Source: Enterobacter huaxiensis (GTDB taxonomy: Bacteria; Pseudomonadota; Gammaproteobacteria; Enterobacterales; Enterobacteriaceae). From it: a stretch of 64,000 nucleotides of DNA. The first letter of the stretch is position 1; each line of letters starts with the position of its first letter. Below the pieces are notes generated by a model. That model did not search any database and was not told where the DNA came from. It saw only the letters and a program-made list of their open reading frames with translations. A program made the translations under genes and the position numbers. The stretch is taken from positions 4,278,001 to 4,342,000 of the forward strand of contig NZ_CP043342.1 of the NCBI RefSeq assembly GCF_003594935.2, read 5' to 3'. Shown one piece after another: positions 1 through 10,246 of the stretch.

Positions 1-2506
<2,506 letters not shown>

Positions 2507-2785
2507 AGGCATTCCTCCGCATCCGCAGGGGCGGACGCAGCATTTCCTTCAGGCGTGGCAGGGCCGTACCTGAAAGGCACTGAATTTTTCAAGCAGGAAC
2601 GTTTAGAACTTAAGACGCTACTGCCTCACGCCGGTGAGACAGCAACAGGGCTGGCTTACCGGAAAGAACGTTTTCTCCCGTTCAGGAGAGGTGTGGGATC
2701 GGGATCCATGTGGCCTCCGGCAGGTAAAAAGTAGGGTGTCGCCGCGCAGTATAAGGATTTAACCATACCGTTTGTGGCTAATCGG
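2507..2785 (-). promoter_or_regulatory. mgtA 5' leader (Mg2+/proline-sensing leader region)
   Basis: About 280 nt separate the predicted transcription start (a few bases after the -10 at 2791-2796) from the mgtA start. This is similar to the roughly 264-nt regulatory leader known for enterobacterial mgtA, which controls transcription elongation in response to Mg2+ and proline through the mgtL peptide. The mgtL open reading frame lies in its first part. The secondary structure was not folded here, so stem assignments are not claimed; extent is inferred from the promoter position. Confidence 0.65.
2656..2709 (-). CDS. mgtL: mgtA leader peptide MgtL
   Basis: A 17-codon ORF in the mgtA leader encoding MDPDPTPLLNGRKRSFR. 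Its N-terminus alternates Asp and Pro exactly as in known MgtL peptides, where slow translation of the Pro codons (or ribosome instability at the Asp/Pro run under low Mg2+) shifts the leader into the form that lets RNA polymerase read into mgtA. Three prolines (positions 3, 5, 7) are visible. The C-terminal half differs from the version I remember from Salmonella, fitting a peptide in which only the N-terminal codons matter. Identification rests on position and motif. Confidence 0.8.
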   Translation of the reverse strand: MDPDPTPLLNGRKRSFR

Positions 2786-2790
2786 GCGGT

Positions 2791-2825
2791 ATTATAACTC
2801 CACGCAAATAAACCGAACGTAAACC
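2791..2825 (-). promoter_or_regulatory. PhoP-dependent mgtA promoter
   Basis: On the minus strand two GGTTTA hexamers separated by 5 bases occupy 2825-2809, a perfect PhoP box. It is followed after 12 bases by a consensus TATAAT at 2796-2791. This spacing puts the box over the -35 region, the usual arrangement of PhoP class promoters such as mgtA. Confidence 0.88.
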
Positions 2826-2902
2826 AGACTTTGCCCATAGCGAAATCGCGCTATAGCATTAGGCTCATTTCACTACATTGTCGTTGTTACAGGGAATACA
2901 GC

Positions 2903-3850
2903 ATGCAGAACCGCCTTACGATTAAAGACATCGCGCGTTTAAGCGGCGTGGGGAAATCAACCGTCTCGCGCGTGCTGAACAACGAAAGCGGCGTCAGCGA
3001 ACGCACGCGCGAGCGCGTCGAGGCGGTTATGAATCAGCACGGTTTTTCCCCTTCCCGCTCCGCGCGCGCCATGCGCGGACAGAGTGACAAGGTGGTGGCC
3101 ATTATCGTCTCGCGTCTGGATTCCCTCTCGGAAAATCTTGCCGTGCAGACCATGCTGCCTGCGTTTTACGAGCAGGGCTACGATCCGATCATGATGGAGA
3201 GCCAGTTCTCGACGCAGATGGTGGAAGAGCATTTGGGCATGCTGCAGCGCCGCAACATCGACGGCGTGGTGCTGTTTGGTTTTACCGGCATTAAAGACGA
3301 GATGCTCAAACCCTGGCAGCCGTCGCTGGTGCTGCTGGCGCGCGATGCGCCGGGGTTTGCCTCCGTCTGCTATGACGACGAAGGGGCGATTATTACCCTG
3401 ATGCAGCGTCTGTACGATAAGGGCCACCGCCACATCAGCTATCTGGGCGTGCCGCACGCGGACGTCACCACCGGCAAGCGGCGCCATGAAGCCTATCTGG
3501 CCTTTTGCAAAAAGCACAATCTCTCCGCCGTGGCCTCCCTACCGGGGCTGGGCATGAAGCAGGGCTACGAGCAGGTCGCCAGCGTCCTGACCCCGCAAAC
3601 CACCGCGCTGGTCTGCGCCACGGATACCCTTGCCCTTGGCGCCAGCAAATATCTGCAGGAGCAGCGTATCGATAACCTGCAGGTGGCGAGCGTCGGCAGC
3701 ACGCCGCTCATGAAGTTCCTGCACCCGGAAATTATTACCGTTGACCCAGGCTACGCCGAGTCCGGAAGACAGGCCGCCGCGCAGCTGATCGAGCAGATCA
3801 ACGGACGCGCTGAGCCGCGTCAGATCGTCATCCCAGCCCACCTTTCTTAA
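2903..3850 (+). CDS. treR: Trehalose operon repressor TreR
   Basis: LacI-family repressor of treBC whose inducer is trehalose 6-phosphate. The 315-residue product has the same length as E. coli TreR. The LacI helix-turn-helix is at residues 5-27 (TIKDIARLSGVGKSTVSRVL), followed by the hinge and the periplasmic-binding-protein-like effector domain. An upstream in-frame start at 2831 would add 24 residues without LacI character, so ATG 2903, after AGGGA, is chosen. It is divergent from mgtA and sits 124 bases before treB, with a candidate TreR operator in that gap. Confidence 0.96.
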   Translation: MQNRLTIKDIARLSGVGKSTVSRVLNNESGVSERTRERVEAVMNQHGFSPSRSARAMRGQSDKVVAIIVSRLDSLSENLAVQTMLPAFYEQGYDPIMMESQFSTQMVEEHLGMLQRRNIDGVVLFGFTGIKDEMLKPWQPSLVLLARDAPGFASVCYDDEGAIITLMQRLYDKGHRHISYLGVPHADVTTGKRRHEAYLAFCKKHNLSAVASLPGLGMKQGYEQVASVLTPQTTALVCATDTLALGASKYLQEQRIDNLQVASVGSTPLMKFLHPEIITVDPGYAESGRQAAAQLIEQINGRAEPRQIVIPAHLS

Positions 3851-3889
3851 CCCCCGCTAAGCGGTTTATTGTGATCTTCGCCCGGTTTC

Positions 3890-3901
3890 GGGAACGTTCC
3901 C
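3890..3901. promoter_or_regulatory. Candidate TreR operator upstream of treB
   Basis: A perfect 12-bp palindrome, GGGAACGTTCCC, with the central CG typical of LacI-family operators, lies 74 bases before treB and just after treR. A TGTGA half-site 20 bases upstream (3870-3874) lacks a good partner, so CRP control is not claimed. Confidence 0.6.
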
Positions 3902-3974
3902 ATTTTCGCCGTCACGCTGAAGGAGTAGGCTTGCGCTCAGGTCATTACCCCCTCAACATCAGTCATGAGGTTTC

Positions 3975-5396
3975 ATGATGAGTAAAGTTAAACAAGCCGA
4001 TATCGATCGGTTGATCGTCCTGGTGGGCGGGCGCGAAAACATCGCCACCGTCAGCCACTGCATTACCCGCCTGCGCTTCGTGCTGAACGATCCGTCAAAA
4101 GCGGACCCGAAAGCCATTGAAGAGCTGAAGATGGTCAAAGGCTGCTTCACCAACGCCGGACAGTTCCAGGTGGTGATTGGTACCGAAGTGGGCGATTACT
4201 ATCAGGCTCTGCTGGCGACAACCGGGCACTCGTCTGCCGATAAAGAGCAGGCGAAGAAGGCCGCGCGCCAGAATATGAAGTGGCACGAGCAGCTGATTTC
4301 CCACTTCGCGGAGATCTTCTTCCCGCTGCTGCCGGCGCTGATCAGCGGGGGCTTAATCCTGGGCTTCCGTAACGTCATCGGCGATGTGCCGATGAGCGAC
4401 GGCAAAACGCTGGCGCAGATGTATCCGGCGCTGCAAAGCATCTACGACTTCCTGTGGCTGATTGGCGAAGCCATCTTCTTCTATCTGCCGGTCGGGATCT
4501 GCTGGTCCGCGGTGCGCAAGATGGGCGGCACGCCGATTCTCGGTATCGTGCTGGGCGTCACGCTGGTCTCTCCGCAGTTAATGAACGCTTACTTACTTGG
4601 TCAGCAGGTGCCTGAGGTGTGGAACTTCGGCCTGTTTACCATCGCCAAAGTGGGCTATCAGGCGCAGGTGATTCCGGCCCTGCTGGCCGGCCTGGCGCTC
4701 GGCTTTATTGAAACCCGCCTGAAGCGCATCGTGCCGGATTATCTCTATCTGGTGGTGGTGCCGGTCTGCTCGCTGATTCTGGCGGTGTTCCTGGCGCACG
4801 CCTTTATCGGTCCGTTTGGCCGCATGATTGGCGACGGCGTGGCCTTCGCGGTGCGTCACCTGATGACCGGCAGCTTCGCGCCAGTCGGTGCCGCGCTGTT
4901 TGGCTTCCTGTATGCCCCGCTGGTGATCACCGGCGTGCACCAGACCACGCTGGCGATTGATATGCAGATGATCCAGAGCCTCGGTGGGACCCCTGTCTGG
5001 CCTATCATCGCGCTGTCTAACATTGCCCAGGCGTCTGCGGTCACCGGCATCATCATCATGAGCCGTAAGCACAACGAGCGTGAGATCTCCGTTCCGGCAG
5101 CCATCTCCGCCTACCTCGGCGTCACCGAACCGGCGATGTACGGTATCAACCTGAAGTACCGCTTCCCGATGCTCTGCGCGATGATCGGCTCCGGTCTGGC
5201 GGGCTTGCTGTGCGGCCTCTACGGCGTGATGGCGAACGGGATTGGCGTCGGCGGCCTGCCGGGCATCCTCTCCATCCAGCCCGCCTTCTGGCAGGTGTTT
5301 GCCCTGGCGATGGCCATCGCGATTATCGTCCCAATGGCGCTCACCACCGTGGTTTACCAGCGCAAGTTCCGTCAGGGCACGCTGCAGATTGTTTAA
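3975..5396 (+). CDS. treB: PTS trehalose transporter subunit EIIBC TreB
   Basis: Imports trehalose and phosphorylates it to trehalose 6-phosphate. The 473 residues match E. coli TreB in length. The N-terminal EIIB domain carries the phosphorylated cysteine Cys29 in SHCITRLRF; the EIIC membrane domain begins near residue 110 and has the substrate-site segment ITGVHQTT and a late YLGVTEPAMYG motif. There is no EIIA domain; the family uses glucose EIIA (Crr). It precedes treC by 51 bases, which contain a GC-rich hairpin (5408-5425) that may stabilise the mRNA or reduce treC expression. Confidence 0.97.
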   Translation: MMSKVKQADIDRLIVLVGGRENIATVSHCITRLRFVLNDPSKADPKAIEELKMVKGCFTNAGQFQVVIGTEVGDYYQALLATTGHSSADKEQAKKAARQNMKWHEQLISHFAEIFFPLLPALISGGLILGFRNVIGDVPMSDGKTLAQMYPALQSIYDFLWLIGEAIFFYLPVGICWSAVRKMGGTPILGIVLGVTLVSPQLMNAYLLGQQVPEVWNFGLFTIAKVGYQAQVIPALLAGLALGFIETRLKRIVPDYLYLVVVPVCSLILAVFLAHAFIGPFGRMIGDGVAFAVRHLMTGSFAPVGAALFGFLYAPLVITGVHQTTLAIDMQMIQSLGGTPVWPIIALSNIAQASAVTGIIIMSRKHNEREISVPAAISAYLGVTEPAMYGINLKYRFPMLCAMIGSGLAGLLCGLYGVMANGIGVGGLPGILSIQPAFWQVFALAMAIAIIVPMALTTVVYQRKFRQGTLQIV

Positions 5397-5407
5397 ATCC
5401 TTCTTTC

Positions 5408-5425
5408 GGGGCGCAGTTGCGCCCC
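5408..5425 (+). other. Hairpin between treB and treC
   Basis: GGGGCGC-AGTT-GCGCCCC, a 7-bp perfect stem with a 4-base loop and no following T-run. It is more likely an mRNA-stability or processing element than a terminator. Confidence 0.5.
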
Positions 5426-5447
5426 TTCGCATTTGCAGGAACACACT

Positions 5448-7103
5448 ATGAATAACCTTCCTCACTGGTGGCAGAACGGCGTCATCTATCAGATCTACCC
5501 AAAGAGTTTCCAGGACACCACCGGGCGCGGCACCGGCGACCTGCGCGGCGTAACGCGGCGCCTGGACTACCTGAAAACCCTCGGCATCGACGCCGTCTGG
5601 CTGACGCCGTTTTACATCTCCCCGCAGGTGGATAACGGTTACGACGTCGCAAACTACACCGCCATCGACCCGGCCTACGGCACGCTGGACGACTTCGACG
5701 AGCTGGTTGCCGAGGCGCACGCGCGCGGCATCCGCATCGTGCTGGATATGGTGTTAAACCACACCTCAACGCAGCACGCCTGGTTCCGCGAGTCGCTGAA
5801 CAAAGAGAGCCCGTACCGCCAGTTCTATATCTGGCGCGACGGCACGCCGGAGCAGCTTCCGAACAACTGGCGCTCCAAATTCGGCGGCAACGCCTGGCGC
5901 TGGCACGCCGAGAGCGAGCAGTACTATCTGCACCTGTTTGCGCCAGAGCAGGCGGACCTCAACTGGGAAAACCCGGACGTGCGCGCCGAGCTGAAAAAGG
6001 TGTGCGAGTTCTGGGCCGATCGCGGCGTGGACGGCTTGCGTCTCGACGTGATTAACCTCATCTCTAAAGAGCAGGATTTCCCGGACGACAACATCGGCGA
6101 CGGCCGCCGTTTTTACACCGACGGGCCGCGGGTGCATGAATACCTGCAGGAGATGAGCCGTGACGTCTTCACGCCGCGCGGCCTGATGACGGTGGGCGAA
6201 ATGTCGTCGACCTCGCTGGCCAATTGTCAGCAGTATGCGGCTCTCGACGGCAGCGAGCTGTCGATGACCTTTAACTTCCACCACCTGAAGGTAGATTACC
6301 CGGGCGGCGAAAAGTGGACGAAGGCGAAGCCGGACTTCGTGGCGCTGAAAACCCTCTTCAGCCACTGGCAGCAGGGCATGCATAACAGGGCGTGGAATGC
6401 GCTGTTCTGGTGTAACCACGATCAGCCGCGCATTGTGTCGCGCTTTGGTGATGAAGGCGAATACCGCGTTCAGGCCGCGAAGATGCTCGGCATGGTGCTG
6501 CACGGCATGCAGGGCACGCCGTATATCTATCAGGGTGAAGAGCTGGGGATGACCAACCCGCACTTCAGCCGCATCACCGACTATCGCGACGTAGAAAGCC
6601 TGAACATGTTCGCGGAACTGCGGGCGAACGGTCGCGACCCGGACGAACTACTGACGATCCTGGCAAGTAAGTCCCGCGATAACGGCCGTACGCCAATGCA
6701 GTGGGACGCGTCGCACAGCGCGGGCTTTACCGAGGGCGAGCCGTGGATTGGCGTGTGCGATAATTACGAAACCGTGAACGCCCGCGCGGCGCTCGACGAC
6801 CCGGATTCAGTGTTTTACACCTATCAGTCGCTCATTAGCCTGCGCAAAACGCTGCCGGTGCTGACGTGGGGGGATTATCAGGATCTGCTTCCTGAGCACG
6901 CTTCCCTGTGGTGCTACCGCCGCCAGTGGCAGGGGCAAAGCCTGATTGTGGTGGCGAACCTGAGCAGCGAGCAACAGCAGTGGCAGCCGGCCCCTATACA
7001 GGGTGCATGGCGGGCGGCACTCAGTAACTATGAAGACGTTCCCTCCCGCCCCGATACGCTGGTATTGCGCCCGTTTGAAGCCATCTGGTGGGTGCAGGAA
7101 TAA
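5448..7103 (+). CDS. treC: Trehalose-6-phosphate hydrolase TreC
   Basis: Cytoplasmic GH13 alpha,alpha-phosphotrehalase splitting trehalose 6-phosphate into glucose and glucose 6-phosphate. It has 551 residues, as in E. coli. The catalytic barrel shows nucleophile Asp200 in GLRLDVINL, acid/base Glu251 in TVGEMSS and the third acid in WCNHDQPR. The start is ATG 5448, after GCAGGA; an upstream in-frame start adds five residues outside the family N-terminus. It is followed by a strong terminator, making treBC a closed unit. Confidence 0.97.
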   Translation: MNNLPHWWQNGVIYQIYPKSFQDTTGRGTGDLRGVTRRLDYLKTLGIDAVWLTPFYISPQVDNGYDVANYTAIDPAYGTLDDFDELVAEAHARGIRIVLDMVLNHTSTQHAWFRESLNKESPYRQFYIWRDGTPEQLPNNWRSKFGGNAWRWHAESEQYYLHLFAPEQADLNWENPDVRAELKKVCEFWADRGVDGLRLDVINLISKEQDFPDDNIGDGRRFYTDGPRVHEYLQEMSRDVFTPRGLMTVGEMSSTSLANCQQYAALDGSELSMTFNFHHLKVDYPGGEKWTKAKPDFVALKTLFSHWQQGMHNRAWNALFWCNHDQPRIVSRFGDEGEYRVQAAKMLGMVLHGMQGTPYIYQGEELGMTNPHFSRITDYRDVESLNMFAELRANGRDPDELLTILASKSRDNGRTPMQWDASHSAGFTEGEPWIGVCDNYETVNARAALDDPDSVFYTYQSLISLRKTLPVLTWGDYQDLLPEHASLWCYRRQWQGQSLIVVANLSSEQQQWQPAPIQGAWRAALSNYEDVPSRPDTLVLRPFEAIWWVQE

Positions 7104-7109
7104 CTCTCA

Positions 7110-7140
7110 GGAGATACAGCATGCTGTATCTCCTTTTTTA
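7110..7140 (+). terminator. Rho-independent terminator of treBC
   Basis: A perfect 24-bp palindrome at 7110-7133 (stem GGAGATACAGCA and its complement) followed by TTTTTT. Confidence 0.9.
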
Positions 7141-7142
7141 TG

Positions 7143-7159
7143 TTTAGCGATACGCTAAA
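7143..7159. promoter_or_regulatory. Inverted repeat before the porin gene (candidate operator)
   Basis: TTTAGCG-ATA-CGCTAAA, a perfect 7-bp inverted repeat 80 bases before the porin start. Its core CGATACG also occurs at 8745-8751 in front of the EIIBC gene, so both may be sites for the RpiR-type regulator encoded between them. Function is inferred. Confidence 0.4.
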
Positions 7160-7175
7160 TGTACGACGATAACTT

Positions 7176-7191
7176 TTACATCGCGATGTAA
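7176..7191. promoter_or_regulatory. 16-bp palindrome before the porin gene
   Basis: TTACATCGCGATGTAA is a perfect 16-bp palindrome 48 bases before the porin start, in an AT-rich promoter region. It may bind a dimeric regulator; which one cannot be told from sequence. Confidence 0.4.
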
Positions 7192-7238
7192 CAAAAATAA
7201 AAATAGCCCTGCCAATTAAATAACCTCGGCAGGACATT

Positions 7239-7985
7239 ATGAAAAAGACAATTATTAAAGCAATGTGTATTAGCGCATTATTATTAAGCACGCAGGGATG
7301 GTGCGGAAATACATCCGTCGACCTTCGGTTTGGACATAATACGCGCTCGGACGTAAATGATTCACGTATTAAGGTCATGCATCAGGCGAATAACGGTTTT
7401 TACTTCTCCGTTGAAGCCGCACAAAACCACAACGATACCTTTTTTGGTGATACCGATCGCTATAATCCCGACGACAAAGGGTTAACGGAAGCGGCGCAGG
7501 AAATCGAAACGCGCTGGCGCGTCGATCTGGGAAATGGCTTTGCCGTTGCGCCCGGCATGGTAACGGTTTTCACCGCCAGCAATACCCATTACCGCCCCTT
7601 CATTCAGGGCTGGAAAGCATTTGATAACGGTCTGAATCTTTCCGCACGTTACCGCTATAACACAGTCAATGACGCGCACAGCGACAAAGCGTTAGACGGC
7701 AGCGGCTACACCCGCCGCCAGTCGCACCAGTTCGACATTTGGTTCGCGTATAACATTGGCAAATTCGGTATGTCCTACAATCCACGCTTCCGCTGGCAGG
7801 ATAACGTCGATCAGGGAACCGGGGATGATACCTACTGGGAACATACCGTCGCGTTCAACTACAAGCTAGACGATGGCTGGACGCCTTACGTCGAATTGGT
7901 TTCGCTGGATAAAACGTACATCACTGCTGATGGCAATCATGAAAATGATTATGCCGTACGTCTCGGAATAGTGAAGCAGCTCTGA
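7239..7985 (+). CDS. KdgM-family outer-membrane porin
   Basis: A 248-residue predicted outer-membrane beta-barrel. It has an N-terminal signal sequence (MKKTIIK basic head, hydrophobic core ICISALLLST, likely cleavage near residues 20-23), then alternating aromatic/polar strands such as VDLRFGHNTR and WRVDLGNGFAVAPGM, and ends in a hydrophobic strand YAVRLGIVKQL. Size and strand pattern fit the KdgM/NanC family of monomeric porins that pass acidic oligosaccharides. It is separated from treC by a terminator and is convergent with the RpiR-type gene. In context it probably admits the substrate of the adjacent PTS/mannosidase locus. Family moderately sure, substrate unknown. Confidence 0.8.
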   Translation: MKKTIIKAMCISALLLSTQGWCGNTSVDLRFGHNTRSDVNDSRIKVMHQANNGFYFSVEAAQNHNDTFFGDTDRYNPDDKGLTEAAQEIETRWRVDLGNGFAVAPGMVTVFTASNTHYRPFIQGWKAFDNGLNLSARYRYNTVNDAHSDKALDGSGYTRRQSHQFDIWFAYNIGKFGMSYNPRFRWQDNVDQGTGDDTYWEHTVAFNYKLDDGWTPYVELVSLDKTYITADGNHENDYAVRLGIVKQL

Positions 7986-7993
7986 CGGCCTGA

Positions 7994-8653
7994 CTACACC
8001 GTATCGTGCTGCAGTAGCCTGCAGCCGATACGGTCCACGGCGATTAACAGTTCAAGCTGCCCTTCCCGCTGATACAGCGATACCGCGTTAATGTCGATCG
8101 ATAACGGCCAGCATAGCGTTGAGATCGCCGCCAGTGTCGACCCCTCGCGGGTAATGGCAATAATCTTTAACCCTTTGCGCAGCGCGTTACGCGCCATCTC
8201 AATCAGCGACTGCGTCTCCCCTGATTTACTGATCAACACCAGCGTCCCCTTCGATACCCGTGTCAGCTGGTGCATGTCATTTAAAATAAGGTGCGGCAGG
8301 CTCGCCAGCGATAAAAAGCGCGACAGGTAGTTGAGGCTGGTGAGCGAGGCACCGCGTGCGTACAGGTAAATGTGGCTGGACTGCGTAAGCAACCTGGACA
8401 CCTCTGCCACAATATCATCCGCCTGCGGCCCCACGTCAGGCTCTACCGGGGCAGGTGTAAAATGATCGCGCAAAAAACGATACCGAAGCTCGGTATAGCT
8501 TTTATAGCCCATTTTTTTACACACCCGATTAACGGATGTTGTCGTGGTAAAGGTGTCACGGGCAATCTCTTTTGCCGATATATTAGAAATATTACATGCA
8601 TGATACTGAATGTATTCAAATATCAAACGTTCACTTCCCTGGAATGAATTCAT
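7994..8653 (-). CDS. MurR/RpiR-family transcriptional regulator
   Basis: A 219-residue protein with an N-terminal RpiR helix-turn-helix (about residues 1-75: ISAKEIARDTFTTTTSVNRVCKKMGY) and a C-terminal SIS sugar-phosphate-binding domain (about 95-205: IYLYARGASLTSLNYLSRFL, LVLISKSGETQSLIEMA). It is shorter than the usual 280 residues, mainly through a short linker and C-terminus. Transcribed divergently from the EIIBC-mannosidase-EIIA operon and convergent with the porin, it is the obvious local regulator, probably sensing a phosphorylated sugar. The E. coli mannosylglycerate locus uses a GntR-type regulator instead. Confidence 0.85.
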   Translation of the reverse strand: MNSFQGSERLIFEYIQYHACNISNISAKEIARDTFTTTTSVNRVCKKMGYKSYTELRYRFLRDHFTPAPVEPDVGPQADDIVAEVSRLLTQSSHIYLYARGASLTSLNYLSRFLSLASLPHLILNDMHQLTRVSKGTLVLISKSGETQSLIEMARNALRKGLKIIAITREGSTLAAISTLCWPLSIDINAVSLYQREGQLELLIAVDRIGCRLLQHDTV

Positions 8654-8737
8654 CTATTACACCCTGTTTAATCCCGGCATGATATTAACACAGCGGAAAA
8701 ATAGTCTCTGGAAGGCGCTTCACACATTGCCTTTACG

Positions 8738-8751
8738 CGTATCACGATACG
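8738..8751. promoter_or_regulatory. Inverted repeat in front of the EIIBC gene (candidate operator)
   Basis: CGTATC-AC-GATACG lies in the 173-bp gap between the divergent RpiR-type and EIIBC genes. It shares CGATACG with the repeat at 7143-7159 in front of the porin. Proposed, not proven, as the binding site of the RpiR-type regulator. Confidence 0.4.
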
Positions 8752-8826
8752 TAATTAGTATTAGCAAACATTAAAAACTGTTTTAGGTTCTCTTTATACT
8801 TTCCCTGTTTTCACATCCAGGGAATT

Positions 8827-10236
8827 ATGACAATGACAAAACAAAAAGTTGTCGCGGTAACGGCCTGCCCGACAGGCATAGCACACACCTTTATGGCGGC
8901 GAATAAAATTATTGCATGGGCTAAAGAGCACAATATCGAAGTAAAGGTCGAAACGCAGGGCAGCGACGGTGTTAAAAACCGCTTAACAAAACAGGATATC
9001 GCCTCCGCCACGGCCATTATTCTGGCCACCGACGTTCCCATTCAGGATGCCGAGCGTTTTGAAAACATTGCCCACCTTCAGACCCGCACGCAAGAGCTTA
9101 TCAAGCATACCGATCGCTATTTGCGTCAGGCGCTGGCAAAGGGAAAAAACGTCGCCTCCGACTGCGTAGCAGACGAAGACGATTTCCAGCGTTCGGCTTA
9201 TCAGGTCTTTATCGGCCATATCATGGCGGCCATCAGCTATATGCTGCCGGTGGTGGTCATGGGCGGGCTGATGATGGCAACGGCCAAAATTACCGGGCAG
9301 TTTATTAACATTGAACATTCGCCATTCAGCGTGCTGGATAAAGTGGGCTTTATGACCATCAAGTTCATGTACCCGGTTTTCGCCATGTATCTGGCGTTTT
9401 CCATTGCCGGTAAACCGGCGCTGATCCCCGGGCTTATTGGCGGCATCATGTCAGACGAAGTCTACAAGCGCTTCTTTGATATCGAAGGCTTTATGCCGTC
9501 CGGCTTTTTCGGCGCCATTGGTATTGGCTTTTTTGTGGGCTATCTGGTGCGCTGGCTCAATGATTCGATTCGCGTCCGTCAGCAGCTCACCACCCTTAAA
9601 ACTATGCTGGCCGTCCCGCTGATCGCCGGCATTACGCTGGTGATGGTCATGGAATACCTGATTAACCCCATTTTTGGCTCGCTTAACCAGCTGATGGTGG
9701 TCTTTTTTACCTCGGCAGGCGACACCGGACGCGGGTTCTATTCCGCGATGATCGCCGCGGGCACCGCGTTCGACCTGGGTGGTCCGGTCAACAAGGCCGC
9801 GGGCTCGGTCGCACTTGGTCTGAACGGCATGAGCGAGACGTTTGATTTAACCGCCCGTGAACTCTCCATCGTGATCCCCTCCATTGGCGTCGGCTTTGCC
9901 GCATTCCTCAACGGCCGATTTGGGCTACCGGATGTCTTCAGCCGGGAAGAGAAAACCGTTGGCAGCACCTCGTTATTGCTGGGCGTTATCGGGATCTCGG
10001 AGGGTGCCATCCCGTTCATTCTGAAAAACCCACGCCTGATCCCGGTATTCATGACCGGTGCCGTCGCCGGCACGCTGGTCGCGATTGCCCTGGGCGTAAA
10101 GCAGACGCTGCCTCTGCCGGCCATCTGGGGCTGGCCGCTGGCAACCAATGTGGCGGGCTACCTGGTGAGCGTCTTTCTTGGCGCGCTGATTTGCGCCCTG
10201 GGCGTGCTCTATGTCAGCCCAAAGAACGCCAGGTAA
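8827..10236 (+). CDS. Fructose-family PTS transporter subunit EIIBC
   Basis: A 469-residue PTS permease of the fructose/mannosylglycerate class. The EIIB domain (1-100) has the phosphocysteine Cys14 in TACPTGIAHTFMAA; the EIIC domain (about 125-465) has repeated hydrophobic segments (FIGHIMAAISYMLPVVVMGGL, PALIPGLIGGIMS, FDLGGPVNKAAGSVALGL, GISEGAIPFILKNP). E. coli MngA carries EIIA, B and C in one chain; here EIIA is a separate gene downstream of the mannosidase. First gene of a three-gene operon, 10 bases before the mannosidase. A second ATG at 8833 is also possible. Class is sure, sugar is not. Confidence 0.92.
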   Translation: MTMTKQKVVAVTACPTGIAHTFMAANKIIAWAKEHNIEVKVETQGSDGVKNRLTKQDIASATAIILATDVPIQDAERFENIAHLQTRTQELIKHTDRYLRQALAKGKNVASDCVADEDDFQRSAYQVFIGHIMAAISYMLPVVVMGGLMMATAKITGQFINIEHSPFSVLDKVGFMTIKFMYPVFAMYLAFSIAGKPALIPGLIGGIMSDEVYKRFFDIEGFMPSGFFGAIGIGFFVGYLVRWLNDSIRVRQQLTTLKTMLAVPLIAGITLVMVMEYLINPIFGSLNQLMVVFFTSAGDTGRGFYSAMIAAGTAFDLGGPVNKAAGSVALGLNGMSETFDLTARELSIVIPSIGVGFAAFLNGRFGLPDVFSREEKTVGSTSLLLGVIGISEGAIPFILKNPRLIPVFMTGAVAGTLVAIALGVKQTLPLPAIWGWPLATNVAGYLVSVFLGALICALGVLYVSPKNAR

Positions 10237-10246
10237 GGGGAACGTC

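Noticed and set aside
3870..3885. CRP site upstream of treB
   Set aside because: Only the TGTGA half matches; the expected right half reads CCCGG.
4593..5720. 375-codon minus-strand ORF across treB and treC
   Set aside because: Antisense to two firmly identified genes; low-complexity His/Arg/Asp composition.
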